Of a DNA stretch of 64,000 nt, positions 47,928-56,926 are shown piece after piece (within the stretch, counting starts at the first letter, position 1; each line of letters opens with the position of its first letter). Origin of the DNA: Leidyana gryllorum EB-2025a (Eukaryota > Apicomplexa). The stretch is from assembly GCA_048772705.1 (NCBI GenBank), contig JBLWGC010000217.1:26455-90454 (forward strand), given 5' to 3'. Under the pieces are notes generated by a model. It saw nothing but the letters and a program-made list of their open reading frames with translations. It was not told the origin of the DNA and did no database searches. A program made the position numbers and the translations under genes.

Positions 47928-47991
47928 ATTCCCTGTCTCGACCCATATGAGTTTTTGATGCTGGGAATTGCACCATTTCCACCACATCGCA

Positions 47992-48073
47992 CGACAACTG
48001 CTGGATTTGAACCAAAGCGGGCCAGGCCCAGTAGATTTCTAGTCTACCCCCTCAACCACTCGGGCAAGTTGCC
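47992..48073 (-). tRNA. tRNA-Ser (AGA)
   Basis: Loop CTAGAAA; T-stem GCTTTGG has two changes. CGA occupies this place in related blocks. Confidence 0.85.
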
Positions 48074-48126
48074 GCTATCGAGCTTGGCATTTTGCAGCCA
48101 GTGGCTTCACATACGGTTCAGCACTG

Positions 48127-48278
48127 CTCGCGCCGGCACGAACCCGCGGTTCTCCCATCAAACGTCTTGCGCGCCACCGACGGAGTTGGGGCGGCAAGGA
48201 ACCTCGCGCCGGCACGAACCCGTGGTTCTCCCATCAAACGTCTTGCGCGCCACCGACGGAGTTGGGGCGGCAAGGAAG
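48127..48278 (-). pseudogene. Tandem pair of tRNA-Lys pseudogenes
   Basis: A 76-bp unit holding the collapsed Lys family is duplicated head to tail (48,127-48,202 and 48,203-48,278), differing at about one base. Single copy at 60,803. Confidence 0.8.
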
Positions 48279-48441
48279 CTCGCCCTGTACCTGAAGAAGG
48301 CCCAAGATCCCACGATCAATACAAATGGAATTGGTTACTAAGTCCAAATCTGTATGAGAGATCCACTCACTTGATCACGCCGACATTCCATATTTTCCAA
48401 GACGGTACGGCTCTCGGGCGAAGCCCCAACTCAACCACTCG

Positions 48442-48512
48442 TCCACTGTAGTCTAAGTGGCTAGGATATGCGGCCTCACCCGCAAGCTCCGGGCACAAGT
48501 CCGGCAGTGGAA
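48442..48512 (+). pseudogene. tRNA-Glu pseudogene
   Basis: Anticodon loop CCTCAC is six bases; T-loop GCACAAG. Confidence 0.72.
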
Positions 48513-48600
48513 GTCAGTGGTTGAGGTCAGTGGAATACTCGAGCAAAGTGCCCAGCAATCTCCGTCAATAGTGTCTGATTCGTGATCTTCGGCCTGCATT

Positions 48601-48672
48601 GCCTTCTTAGCTTAGAGGCAGAGCATTCGCTTAGTAATCGAAAGGTCGACGGTTCGATTCCGGCAGGAGGCT
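48601..48672 (+). tRNA. tRNA-Thr (AGT)
   Basis: Loop TTAGTAA; stem partner TCGAA and acceptor GGAGGC leave mismatches. Confidence 0.82.
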
Positions 48673-48690
48673 TCAGTCAGGAGCCCAAAC

Positions 48691-48754
48691 ATGGTTGCGA
48701 TCTCCGCCCGCATTTTCGGACGGCGGCTTGCAGACAGCACTCGACCATCTCGCC
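48691..48754 (-). pseudogene. tRNA-Leu pseudogene, recurrent family
   Basis: GGCGAGATGGTCGAG start; as at 8930. Confidence 0.62.
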
Positions 48755-48847
48755 GAAGTGTTGTTGGAACCTGCCAGTACCTGACGCACCCACTAGCTCA
48801 ACGCAGACTGCGGCCGAGTCTCGGGGTGCTGAAGCTCTTTCTCGAGT

Positions 48848-48918
48848 GCACTTGTGGTCCAAGGGTAGGATGCGAGCTTCCCATGCTCGCAGCCCGGGTT
48901 CGAGTCCCGGCAGGTGCA
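48848..48918 (+). tRNA. tRNA-Gly (CCC)
   Basis: Loop TTCCCAT; perfect acceptor GCACTTG/CAGGTGC. Confidence 0.93.
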
Positions 48919-48993
48919 GCCGATCGTACAGACTTGCCCATGGCTGCAACAGTATTTTCAACCGGGTCGAAGAGCAATGCACTTTAGACTGCT

Positions 48994-49065
48994 TGTCCGA
49001 GCCAGGAATCGAGCCTGGGTTTGCACGGCCACAACGTGCTGTCCTAACCACTAGACGACTCGGAC
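48994..49065 (-). tRNA. tRNA-His (GTG)
   Basis: Consensus for this array, CTCGATT T-loop. Confidence 0.93.
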
Positions 49066-49166
49066 AATCTTTGAGCAAGGCTGTAGAGGTAGCAAAGCAT
49101 CGATCAGGGTGGAATGGAACAGGAGTGTCAGACGAACTACGTTGTAAGAAGTCCACTCCTCAACTC

Positions 49167-49245
49167 CCGGCGGACGGAATTTGCTCGTCGAATATTTGAT
49201 GCCACCACTACAATCACATGCGTTGCCATCTAAGCAACTCGGGCC
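49167..49245 (-). pseudogene. tRNA-Tyr pseudogene
   Basis: Inverted relative of 34468 with the anticodon stem broken (GTGATTGTAG). Confidence 0.6.
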
Positions 49246-49338
49246 GTGAGAGTACTTCGGGGCGGTACCCCGCACCCAGAACGACATCGACGTCGCAACG
49301 GAAGCGATTAACTTTCTGGAACTCAGAGAGAAAGTAAC

Positions 49339-49422
49339 GCACAGATGCCCGAGTGGTCTGAGGGGCCAGACTCAAGTTCTGGTAGGCGCAAGTCTGCATG
49401 GGTTCGAATCCCATTCTGTGCA
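49339..49422 (+). tRNA. tRNA-Leu (CAA)
   Basis: Loop CTCAAGT; complete class II fold, normal T-loop TTCGAAT. Confidence 0.94.
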
Positions 49423-49510
49423 ACGGCGATCATCCCAAAAAAAAGCTGGAAAAGGTCACAGTAGATTCGAATCTCCATTTGTATATTCGGTTGCATGCAC
49501 CCAAGTATTC

Positions 49511-49580
49511 GGCTGTTGCTCTGCTGGTATAATCCTTCCTCAGAGTGGAAGGAGTCCTGGGTTCGATTCCAGAACAGCCC
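49511..49580 (+). pseudogene. Pro-type tRNA with AGA loop, decayed
   Basis: Loop TCAGAGT would give AGA (Ser) but has C33; D-arm TGCTCTGCTGG and a lost T-stem base. Mirror copy 57448. Confidence 0.72.
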
Positions 49581-49716
49581 TCTTGGTCGTCGGTTGACCC
49601 GACGGGACAAGTTGCCCTCACAACCAACATAGCCACCTCGTTAGCCCACTTCGGCACTCAAGGCCATTAACATCTCAAGAATCGCATTTCGGCTCCCTCT
49701 TCCATGTTGCAGACTG

Positions 49717-49788
49717 AGCAGTGTAGCTCAGTGGAAGAGTGTTGGGCTCATAACCCAAAGGTCCGTTGATCGAAACGACGCACTGCTA
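49717..49788 (+). tRNA. tRNA-Met (CAT), initiator
   Basis: T-stem CGTTG; otherwise consensus. Confidence 0.93.
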
Positions 49789-49837
49789 AGTGTGCGCAGG
49801 AGGGAAACAGTTATAGAATTGATTGGGTCGTGAGCAA

Positions 49838-49909
49838 AGCCTTCTGCCGAAATTGAACCGGCGACCCATCGCTTACTAAGCGAATGCTCTGCCCCTAAGC
49901 TAAAAAGGC
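49838..49909 (-). tRNA. tRNA-Thr (AGT), mildly decayed
   Basis: Loop TTAGTAA; T-arm GGTTCAATTTCGG and acceptor CTTTTTAG changed. Confidence 0.78.
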
Positions 49910-50051
49910 ACCCCTGTCTCGATCCATATGAGGGTTTGATGCTGGGAATAGCATCATTTCCACCACAGAATGTCGTGTGATGTGATTGGAGGGGTCAGAC
50001 ACCAACTCAAGCGTGAATCCCTGGAATGGTGGGAAAACCAACTGTGTCTTC

Positions 50052-50122
50052 TGCATCTGCCGGGAATCGAACCCGGGTCGTCTCGATGGCAACGAGACAT
50101 TCTACCACTAGACCACAGATGC
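50052..50122 (-). tRNA. tRNA-Gly (GCC)
   Basis: Consensus, loop TTGCCAT. Confidence 0.95.
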
Positions 50123-50243
50123 ATAATATCTTGTTGAGCTAGTCGCCCGCTGTGCAGACCTCATAGCATTCGGTGGTTTTCGCCCCTCATCAGATACCTG
50201 TTTCCAGAGACACACGCCCCTTTCACAGTCCGAAAGATCCGCG

Positions 50244-50315
50244 CAGCCGTGGTCTAGTGGTTACGACGTCTGCTTCACACGCAGAAGGTCCCGAGTTCGA
50301 TCCTCGTTGGCTGTA
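50244..50315 (+). tRNA. tRNA-Val (CAC)
   Basis: Loop TTCACAC; acceptor CAGCCGT/GTTGGCTG with small changes. Confidence 0.89.
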
Positions 50316-50368
50316 GCTCGCAACTTTATCTGAGCACCAGGAAATCTGAAGCGGAAAAACGAACTGTG

Positions 50369-50439
50369 CTCCGAGACCGGGAATCGACCCTGGTCTTCCG
50401 CGTGATAGGCGGAAATCCTAACCGCTATACTATCTCGGA
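50369..50439 (-). pseudogene. tRNA-Asp pseudogene (ATC)
   Basis: Loop CTATCAC; one T-arm base lost (CAGGGTCGATTCC). Confidence 0.72.
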
Positions 50440-50533
50440 CGCTCTGGATACGCCGGCCTCCAACCCCAGAAGTTCTTCCATTCTGAGATTCCACGGATAG
50501 AAAACGCGTGGGGCGGCGAGCCAACAACATTTC

Positions 50534-50613
50534 GGCAAGATGGCCGAGTGGTCCAAGGCGCTGTGTTCAGGCCGCAGTCCGAAAGGGCGTGGGTTCGAAT
50601 CCCACTCTTGTCA
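50534..50613 (+). tRNA. tRNA-Leu (CAG)
   Basis: Consensus, loop TTCAGGC. Confidence 0.95.
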
Positions 50614-50743
50614 GGCGTTGTAGTCAGGACAACCTGCGACTTCATCCCAGCATGCCCCACGATGCGCGCGGGACAGCCCGCCGTGCACGTGGCACCCGGC
50701 TAACTTTTGTCGATACAACTGCCACATGATTCTCCAGCTAAGT

Positions 50744-50827
50744 TGCCTTCTTAGCTTAGGGGCAGAGCGTTCGCTTCGTAAGCGAGAAGTCGCCGGAAGG
50801 GCGTGGGTTCGAATCCCACCCTTGTCA
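50744..50827 (+). pseudogene. Thr/Leu chimeric tRNA (CGT)
   Basis: Thr-CGT from the acceptor to CGCCGG (50,796), then the Leu variable/T-arm and acceptor (AAGGGCGTGGGTTCGAATCC...). Acceptor strands are unmatched. The opposite combination to 16964, with a seam at a shared CCG. Confidence 0.88.
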
Positions 50828-50887
50828 GCCGTTTTGTCGGCCCTCGGTCAGCCACTGGATGCAATAGGTCTTCCATGTAGAGCGCAT

Positions 50888-50960
50888 GGGCGGCTAGCTC
50901 AGATGGTAGAGCGCTCGCTTCGCATGCGAGAGGTACTGGGATCGATACCCAGGTCGTCCA
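50888..50960 (+). tRNA. tRNA-Ala (CGC)
   Basis: Consensus, loop TTCGCAT. Confidence 0.95.
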
Positions 50961-51075
50961 AAGTTCGTACGGCTGCACGTGGCGGGATCCAAACAAACTT
51001 ACATCTTTGAAGAGTCGCAGACCACAAGTGCCATTGGGAGAGCAGCGCAGTCAATGTTTAGTGTGCCTCTGAAAC

Positions 51076-51148
51076 CGGTCCTGGCAGGTTTCGAACCTGC
51101 GACTTTGTGGTTAACAGCCACACGCTCTGCCGACTGAGCTACAAGACC
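51076..51148 (-). tRNA. tRNA-Asn (GTT)
   Basis: Consensus, loop CTGTTAA. Confidence 0.95.
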
Positions 51149-51265
51149 CAGCTACAATGGTTCAGAGGTTAGTATAGAAATCCTCCTTTTTCTACCGCAG
51201 GATTCTGCAACCAGGTCTTGTCAAGAGGGTACGGCTCTCGGCTAAAGCTGCAGCTGAGGGAGTTG

Positions 51266-51338
51266 TCCACTGTAGTCTAAGTGGCTAGGATATGCGGCTT
51301 TCACCCGCACGATCCGGGTTCAAGTCTCGGCAGTGGAA
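51266..51338 (+). tRNA. tRNA-Glu (TTC)
   Basis: Loop CTTTCAC; one T-stem change (TCTCGG). Confidence 0.92.
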
Positions 51339-51554
51339 GCTACTCGAGCAAAGTGCCTCAGTCACTAGCCGAAGGAGCCGACTGATGTGTTCAGCAAAGC
51401 CTTATGATTGGTACTGAACCGGCCACTCCGACCTTCTTCCACCCGGCCAAGCAGTCATTCAAAAGGCCAATACTGACATCGAGAAGGGGGTGTACCTACA
51501 TCGCTACCAATTCGCACGGGATTCCCGATGGAAGGTGTAGCCCGTTCCGCTGTC

Positions 51555-51636
51555 GGCAAGGTGGCCGAGTGGTTAAGGCGGCGGCCTGCTAAGCCGTTGG
51601 GTTTCACCCGCGAGAGTTCGAATCTCTCCCTTGTCG
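51555..51636 (+). tRNA. tRNA-Ser (GCT)
   Basis: Loop CTGCTAA; T-stem GAGAG/CTCTC, a compensated pair relative to GTGAG/CTCAC. Confidence 0.94.
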
Positions 51637-51845
51637 GTAGGTAGCATTCGGGAAAAAGCACAATTGGTTCACTCATTGAAGTGAGCTTTCTGTCCGACCC
51701 AAATCCAACGCTCTACGCTGGGCGCTATATACAGGAGCCACTTAAAATATTTCAGAGGTCAGTAGAGAGACCCGTGTTGCGTGTGTCCAGTTGGGGAAGC
51801 GATAGTACGGATAATTCTACCGACTCTTCTGGGATGTGCTGAACC

Positions 51846-51917
51846 GGTTGCGTGGTGTAGTGGTTAGCACTGGAGACTCTGAATCTCCCGACCTGGGTTC
51901 GATTCCCGGCGCGACCT
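51846..51917 (+). tRNA. tRNA-Gln (CTG)
   Basis: Consensus, loop CTCTGAA. Confidence 0.95.
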
Positions 51918-51980
51918 TGGAAGTGGTCCTCACTACTCCCTGAAACTTCGTCATCTCTTGGGCTGCGGGGACCATTCGTG

Positions 51981-52006
51981 CAGCCACGGTCTAGTGGTCT
52001 CGACGT
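51981..52006 (+). pseudogene. tRNA-Val 5' fragment
   Basis: Same break (GACGTACACG) as 40470, then Cys-type spacer. Confidence 0.65.
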
Positions 52007-52070
52007 ACACGACCGTTTTGCTTCAAATGAGAAGACAGAATCGAGTTGAGCGAGTATGAGGGGCAGTTCT

Positions 52071-52142
52071 GGGTACGTAGCTCAGTGGTAGAGCAGCTGA
52101 CTGCAGATCAGCAGGCTCGTGGTTCAACTCCGCGCGTGCCCT
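52071..52142 (+). tRNA. tRNA-Cys (GCA)
   Basis: Loop CTGCAGA; variable region GGCTC. Confidence 0.92.
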
Positions 52143-52211
52143 GGAGATGGGCTAAAACGCTCGAAGTTGTTGGTCCAATTTTCCTGACCACAATGCAATG
52201 AGTCTGGAGCG

Positions 52212-52279
52212 GGGCCTATGGCGGAACGTAGCGGGTCTGACTGCAGCTTAGAAAATTGGGCGTTTGAATCACTCAATTT
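52212..52279 (+). pseudogene. tRNA-Trp pseudogene
   Basis: TCTGACTGCAGCTTAGAA anticodon region; T-loop TTTGAAT. Confidence 0.65.
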
Positions 52280-52453
52280 GACCTCATGATCTTCCCGTAT
52301 GGGGGGCAACCTGAGAAGAGTGGGATTCGGGCCGACGCCCTTCCAGCGCTGCGCCGTCTACAGCTTCTTGCCAGTGTCTGAATGGCTCTGATGTTTGATT
52401 CTAACTCAGGGGGATCCAGCATCCGGGTCGGTGCCATCTGTCGTCGCAGAAGT

Positions 52454-52527
52454 GGTCGCGTAGCTCAGTCGGTTAGAGCGTGAGCCTAATAAGCTCAAGG
52501 TCCCCGGTTCGAGCCCGGGCGTGACCA
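52454..52527 (+). tRNA. tRNA-Ile (AAT)
   Basis: Consensus, loop CTAATAA. Confidence 0.95.
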
Positions 52528-52623
52528 AGTGAGTAGATCTCTGATAAAGAGTTGCCCGGACCCAAGGAAGCCCCAACATTCTGCGACCAACTTTTGGGAT
52601 TGGAGGGCGGCGTGTTCACAGCG

Positions 52624-52695
52624 TCCGAGATAGTATAGTGGTTAGTATTTCCGACTGTCACTCGGAAGACCCGGGTTCGATTCCCGGTCTCGGAG
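52624..52695 (+). tRNA. tRNA-Asp (GTC)
   Basis: Loop CTGTCAC; stem TCCGA/TCGGA, a matched change from TCCGC/GCGGA. Confidence 0.94.
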
Positions 52696-52747
52696 ACAGA
52701 TCGTCTTCCGCTCTAGATTTCGTGATGCTCGTCTGAACGATGCGTGT

Positions 52748-52819
52748 TACAGCCACCGAGGATTGAACTCGGGACCTTCTGCGTGTTAAGCAGACGTCGT
52801 GACCACTAGACCATGGCTG
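52748..52819 (-). tRNA. tRNA-Val (AAC)
   Basis: Loop TTAACAC; T-loop TTCAATC. Confidence 0.9.
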
Positions 52820-52959
52820 CACGGAGCTTTTGGCTGCGAAAGGGGCGTGTGTCTTTGGAAACACATATTCGATGAGCCTGGTTTTTACGTACCGCCCTAA
52901 GTTGGACGGCCTAGAGTAGTCCGGACTCATCGCCTTGTATTCAGGAATGGAGGTGTCAC

Positions 52960-53030
52960 GCATCTGTGGTCTAGGGGTAGACTGTGTCGTTGCCGCCGAG
53001 ACGACCCAGGTCCGATTCGCGGCAGATGCA
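52960..53030 (+). tRNA. tRNA-Gly (GCC), decayed
   Basis: Loop TTGCCGC; T-arm CAGGTCCGATTCGCGG. Confidence 0.7.
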
Positions 53031-53142
53031 GAGAAGATGGCAGATTTTTGATTGAGGTACCATTCTGGGGTTTCAGGCGTGAGTTCTTGCTGCATCTTGT
53101 ACGTGGTGACAGCCGTTGTTAGAGAGCCTATCGATGCACCAA

Positions 53143-53214
53143 GGCCTTCTGTCGGAATCGAGCCGCCGACGTCTCGTTTACGAAGCAAACGCTCTGCCCC
53201 TAAGCTTACAAGTC
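53143..53214 (-). pseudogene. tRNA-Thr pseudogene (CGT)
   Basis: Loop TTCGTAA; acceptor GACTTGT and T-arm decayed, as at 41007. Confidence 0.68.
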
Positions 53215-53354
53215 AATCCAAGAAGGAAATCGCGCATCTAAGCCCGTTGAGGGAGGTTGTTGAAGCACTCCAAGGACTTCCACTGCCCCTCATGTGATCG
53301 AGACAGGGCCTGCCTGGTTGCGAGGAATTCTGACACCAGATGTCACGACCTCTC

Positions 53355-53427
53355 TTCCTCGGCCGTGGCTCGAACACGGGACTTCCCGATCTTCAGTCTG
53401 GCGCTCTCCCAACTGAGCTACCGGGGC
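53355..53427 (-). tRNA. tRNA-Phe (GAA)
   Basis: Loop CTGAAGA; T-loop TTCGAGC and acceptor GCCCCGG changed. Confidence 0.85.
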
Positions 53428-53512
53428 GCTAGACAGTCATGGAAGGCGGTGAAAATAAGCACTTAGCGAGACCGTATGTGGGGCCAACTTACGCATGAAC
53501 TGTTGGAATGGT

Positions 53513-53562
53513 GGGCGGCTATCTCAAGTGGTAGAGCGGTGACTTGGCAGGCGAGAGGTCAG
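53513..53562 (+). pseudogene. Ala-like tRNA pseudogene (GGC)
   Basis: GGGCGGCTATCTCAAGTGG start and TTGGCAG loop region; stops before the T-arm. Inverted relative of 17787. Confidence 0.6.
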
Positions 53563-53643
53563 TTTAGACACCTATCAATGGGCAGGACAGGCTGAACATG
53601 GGGGCATTTGGTCACTCCTCGCGGCATGTCGAATTCGACAGTT

Positions 53644-53725
53644 GGCAACTTGCCCGAGTGGTTAAGGGGGTAGACTTGAAATCTACTGGGCCTGGCCCGC
53701 GCTGGTTCAAATCCAGCAGTTGTCG
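53644..53725 (+). tRNA. tRNA-Ser (TGA)
   Basis: Consensus, loop CTTGAAA. Confidence 0.95.
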
Positions 53726-53807
53726 TGCGATCTGATTGGAGGGGCAGACAACAACTCACTCGTGAAACCCCAGAATGGTGCCTCAATCAGCCATCTGCCA
53801 TCTTCTC

Positions 53808-53878
53808 TGCATCTGCCGGGAATCGAACCTGGATCGTCTCGATGGCAACGACACAGTCTACCACTAAACCACAGATGC
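53808..53878 (-). tRNA. tRNA-Gly (GCC)
   Basis: Loop TTGCCAT; stem TGTCG/CGAGA, T-stem CCAGG. Confidence 0.8.
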
Positions 53879-54021
53879 GTGACATCTCCATTCCTGAATA
53901 CAAAGCGAAGGGTCTTAAAACTAGTCCAGGCCGTCCAACTTAGGCCGATACATAAAAACCAGGCTCATCGGATACGTGGTTGCAGAGACACACGCCCCTT
54001 TCGCAGTCCGGAAGCTCCGTG

Positions 54022-54090
54022 CAGCCATCTAGTGGTCACGACGTCTGTTTAACACGCAGAAGGTCCCGAGTTCCATCCTCGGTGGCTGTA
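54022..54090 (+). pseudogene. tRNA-Val pseudogene (AAC)
   Basis: Three-base gap after the acceptor, as at 24316; loop TTAACAC. Confidence 0.75.
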
Positions 54091-54142
54091 ACACGCATCG
54101 TTCAGGTGAGCATCACGAAATCTAGAGAGGAAGACGATCTAT

Positions 54143-54213
54143 CTCCGAGACCGGGAATCGAACCCGGTATTCCGCGTGACAGGCGGAAATACTGACCACT
54201 ATACTATCTCGGA
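54143..54213 (-). tRNA. tRNA-Asp (GTC)
   Basis: Loop CTGTCAC; one T-stem base missing. Outer edge of inverted-repeat arm B. Confidence 0.83.
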
Positions 54214-54292
54214 CGCTAGTAAAGATGCCGGCCTCCAACCCCAGAAGTCCTCGCATTTAGAGATTTCACGGACAGGAAACGGGTAACACTTC

Positions 54293-54354
54293 GGCAAGAT
54301 GGCCGAGTGCTGTGTGCAAGCCGCCGTCCGGAAATGCGGGCGGATGATCGCAAC
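54293..54354 (+). pseudogene. tRNA-Leu pseudogene, recurrent family
   Basis: As at 8930. Confidence 0.63.
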
Positions 54355-54375
54355 CATGTTTAGGCTAATGACTGA

Positions 54376-54447
54376 AGCCTCCTGCCGGAATCGAACCAGC
54401 GACCTTTCGCTTAGAAAGCGAATGCTCTGCCCCTAAGCTAAGGAGGC
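54376..54447 (-). tRNA. Thr-type tRNA with TCT anticodon
   Basis: Loop TTTCTAA replaces TTTGTAA, so TGT has become TCT (Arg codons AGA/AGG). All stems and boxes match the other Thr-TGT copies, including its mirror partner 16355 with TGT. Confidence 0.87.
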
Positions 54448-54511
54448 ATTCCCTGTCTCGACCCATATGAGTTTTTGATGCTGGGAATTGCATCATTTCC
54501 ACCACATCGCA

Positions 54512-54593
54512 CGACAACTGCTGGATTTGAGCCAGCGCGGGCCAGGCCCAGTAGATTTCGAGTCTACCCCCTTAACCACTCGGGCAAGTTGCC
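54512..54593 (-). tRNA. tRNA-Ser (CGA)
   Basis: Loop CTCGAAA; T-loop CTCAAAT. Confidence 0.91.
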
Positions 54594-54702
54594 ACCTGTC
54601 GAACTCGGCATTTTGCGGCCAGTGATGTCACATACGGTTCAGCAAGCTTGACCAGGACCCCAAACCGTGGTGAAAAAGTGCCAGCGAGTAAGACATGTCG
54701 TC

Positions 54703-54784
54703 GGCAAGGTGGCCGAGTGGTTAAGGCGGCGGCCTGCTAAGCCGTTGGGTTCTACCCGCGTGAGTTCGAATCTCACCCTTGTCG
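54703..54784 (+). tRNA. tRNA-Ser (GCT)
   Basis: Consensus, loop CTGCTAA. Confidence 0.95.
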
Positions 54785-54941
54785 GTAGCATTCGGGGAGA
54801 GCGCATCTGCTTCAATGATTGAACTGAGGATTTTGGCCGACTCGAATCCAACGCTTTACGCTGGGGTCTGTATACAAGACCCGTGTTGCATGTGTCCAGT
54901 TGAGGAAGCGCTAGTCCGACTCTTCTGGGATGGGCTGAACC

Positions 54942-55011
54942 GGTTGCGTCCTTGGTGGTTAGCACTCGACACTTTGGATTTTCCGACCTGGGTTCGATCC
55001 CGGCGCGACCC
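54942..55011 (+). pseudogene. tRNA-Gln pseudogene (TTG-like)
   Basis: As at 15791. Confidence 0.68.
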
Positions 55012-55076
55012 TTGAACTGGTCCTCACTACTCCCTGAAGCTTCGCCACTTCTCTTGGGCTGCGGGGACCATCCATG

Positions 55077-55148
55077 CAGCCATGGTCTAGTGGTTACGAC
55101 GTCTGCTTAACACGCAGAAGGTCCCGAGTTCGATCCTCGGTGGCTGTA
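55077..55148 (+). tRNA. tRNA-Val (AAC)
   Basis: Consensus, loop TTAACAC. Confidence 0.95.
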
Positions 55149-55203
55149 GCTCGCAACTTTCAGCGGGCACCAAAAAAGACAATCTTAAGCGAGATCAACT
55201 GTG

Positions 55204-55275
55204 CTCCGAGACCGGGAATCGAACCCGGGTCTTCCGCGTGACAGGCGGAAATACTAACCACTATACTATCTCGGA
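55204..55275 (-). tRNA. tRNA-Asp (GTC)
   Basis: Consensus, loop CTGTCAC. Confidence 0.95.
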
Positions 55276-55369
55276 CGCTCCGAACACACCGGCCTGAAAC
55301 CCCAAAAGTCCTTCCAACTTGAGATTCCAGGGATAGAAAACGCGTGGAGCGGCGAGCCAACAACATCCC

Positions 55370-55449
55370 GGCAAGATGACCGAGTGGTCTGAGGCGCTGT
55401 GCTCAGACCGGAGTCCGAAAGGTCGTGGGTCCGAATCCCACTTTTGTCA
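55370..55449 (+). tRNA. tRNA-Leu (CAG)
   Basis: Loop CTCAGAC; T-loop TCCGAAT as in mirror copy 15353. Confidence 0.83.
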
Positions 55450-55485
55450 GGTTGCGCCCCAAACGGGAAAAACATAGAGTCCGGT

Positions 55486-55557
55486 TGAGCCCAGAGTGAT
55501 TCGAACACCCAACCTTCTGATCTGTAGTCAGACGCGCTACCGTTGCGCCATAGGCCC
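55486..55557 (-). tRNA. Trp-type tRNA with ACA anticodon
   Basis: Loop CTACAGA, identical to 15245. Confidence 0.88.
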
Positions 55558-55585
55558 AAAACCATCCCCCGTTCCAGACTCATTT

Positions 55586-55649
55586 ACCGGCAATCGGCCC
55601 GCTTCTTAGGCGTGACATGCGAAAATAGTAACCACTATGCTATCTCGGA
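55586..55649 (-). pseudogene. tRNA-Asp pseudogene, decayed family
   Basis: As at 15153. Confidence 0.68.
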
Positions 55650-55729
55650 CGCTCCGAACACGCCACGGACATTCCATTCGTTCAGAAAACGGCCGTTACC
55701 GTGTACGAGCTTCAACAACAAGGTGTCAC

Positions 55730-55800
55730 GCATCTGTGGTCTAGTGGTAGAATGTCTCGTTGCCATTGAGACGACCCGGGTTCGAATCCCGGCCGATGCA
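55730..55800 (+). tRNA. tRNA-Gly (GCC)
   Basis: Shares CCGATGC and TGAGA with mirror copy 15002; T-loop TTCGAAT. Confidence 0.88.
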
Positions 55801-55875
55801 GATGACACATGGTTGCTTTTCCACCATTCAGAAATTCAAGCGTGAGTTGGTGTTTAACCCTCCAACCACATCGCA

Positions 55876-55947
55876 CGACAACTGCTGGATCTGTCCAGGC
55901 CCAGTAGAATTCAAATCTACCCCCCTTCCCCACTCGGGCAAGTTGGC
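55876..55947 (-). pseudogene. tRNA-Ser pseudogene (TGA-like)
   Basis: Mirror of 14855. Confidence 0.7.
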
Positions 55948-56027
55948 AACTGTCGATTCCGGCGTGAGGCGAGGAGTGGCCGGCCGCGGTAAGTGCTTAT
56001 TTTCACCGCCTTCCATGACTACCTAGT

Positions 56028-56100
56028 GCCTCGGTAGCTCAGTTGGGAGAGCGCCAGACTGAAGATCTGGAAGTCCCGTGTTCGCTCCACGGCCGAGGCA
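56028..56100 (+). tRNA. tRNA-Phe (GAA)
   Basis: Mirror of 14702, with the same TTCGCTC T-loop. Confidence 0.86.
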
Positions 56101-56156
56101 GCGAGTTTGTGACATTTGGTGTCATCCCTCGCGCCCGTGCGAGCCTTCTGCCCGCG

Positions 56157-56228
56157 TCGGACATAGTATAGTGCTTAGTATTTCCGCGTATCACTCGGAA
56201 GACCCGGGTTCGATTCCCGGTCTCGGAG
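56157..56228 (+). tRNA. Asp-type tRNA with ATC anticodon
   Basis: Loop GTATCAC; acceptor TCGGACA mismatched twice. Mirror of 14574. Confidence 0.72.
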
Positions 56229-56282
56229 ACACTTCGTTCTTTCGCTTTAGATTTCGTGGTGCTCACCTGACAAACGCGAGTT

Positions 56283-56354
56283 TACAGCCACCGAGGATCG
56301 AACTCGGGACCTTCTGCGTGTTAAGCAGACGTCGTGACCACTAGACCATAGCGG
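56283..56354 (-). tRNA. tRNA-Val (AAC)
   Basis: Loop TTAACAC; acceptor CCGCTAT has two changed bases. Confidence 0.85.
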
Positions 56355-56438
56355 CAGCGAAGGTCCCGCAGACCAAGAGAAATGGCGAGGTTTCACGAAG
56401 TGAGGACTAGTTTTGAGGTGGCGCCGCAACCAGGTGTG

Positions 56439-56510
56439 CTCCGAGACCGGGAATCGAACCCTGATCTTCCGCGTGTCAGGCGGAAATACTAACCACTAGA
56501 CTATCTCGGC
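56439..56510 (-). tRNA. Asp-type tRNA with GAC anticodon
   Basis: Loop CTGACAC: GTC has become GAC (Val codons). Stem TCCGC/GCGGA and acceptor core pair; pair 1 and one T-stem base changed. The mirror copy at 14293 has ATC. Confidence 0.84.
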
Positions 56511-56643
56511 CGCTCTAAATCCGCCGGCCTCCAACTCCAAAAGTCTTTCCATTTTGTTGTGCAGACCCCATCGCATTTGTTGGTTCTCAACATAGTATGA
56601 CCACTATCTCAACTGTACTCAGCGGGTTGCACGACCCACAGGC

Positions 56644-56715
56644 GGCTGTTTGGTCTAGTGGTATGATTCTTCCTTCGGGTGGAAGAAGTCCTGGGTTCGA
56701 TTCCCAGAACAGCCC
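56644..56715 (+). tRNA. tRNA-Pro (CGG)
   Basis: Consensus, loop TTCGGGT. Confidence 0.95.
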
Positions 56716-56796
56716 GGTTGCTTGTCGGTTGACCCGACGCTCCATCTCATCTCAAGATGGTACGGCTTTCGTCCAAAGCTGCAGCTGAGGAAGTTG

Positions 56797-56869
56797 TCCA
56801 CTGTAGTCTAAGTGGCTAGGATATGCGACTCTCACCCGCACGATCCGGGTTCAAGTCCCGGCAGTGGAA
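56797..56869 (+). tRNA. tRNA-Glu (CTC)
   Basis: Loop CTCTCAC; stem TGCGA/CCGCA has one mismatch. Confidence 0.9.
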
Positions 56870-56926
56870 ATCCAGCAAGGTGTGCTTGTAGGCAACGGTT
56901 CCACTACTCCCAGAGACATTGATTTG

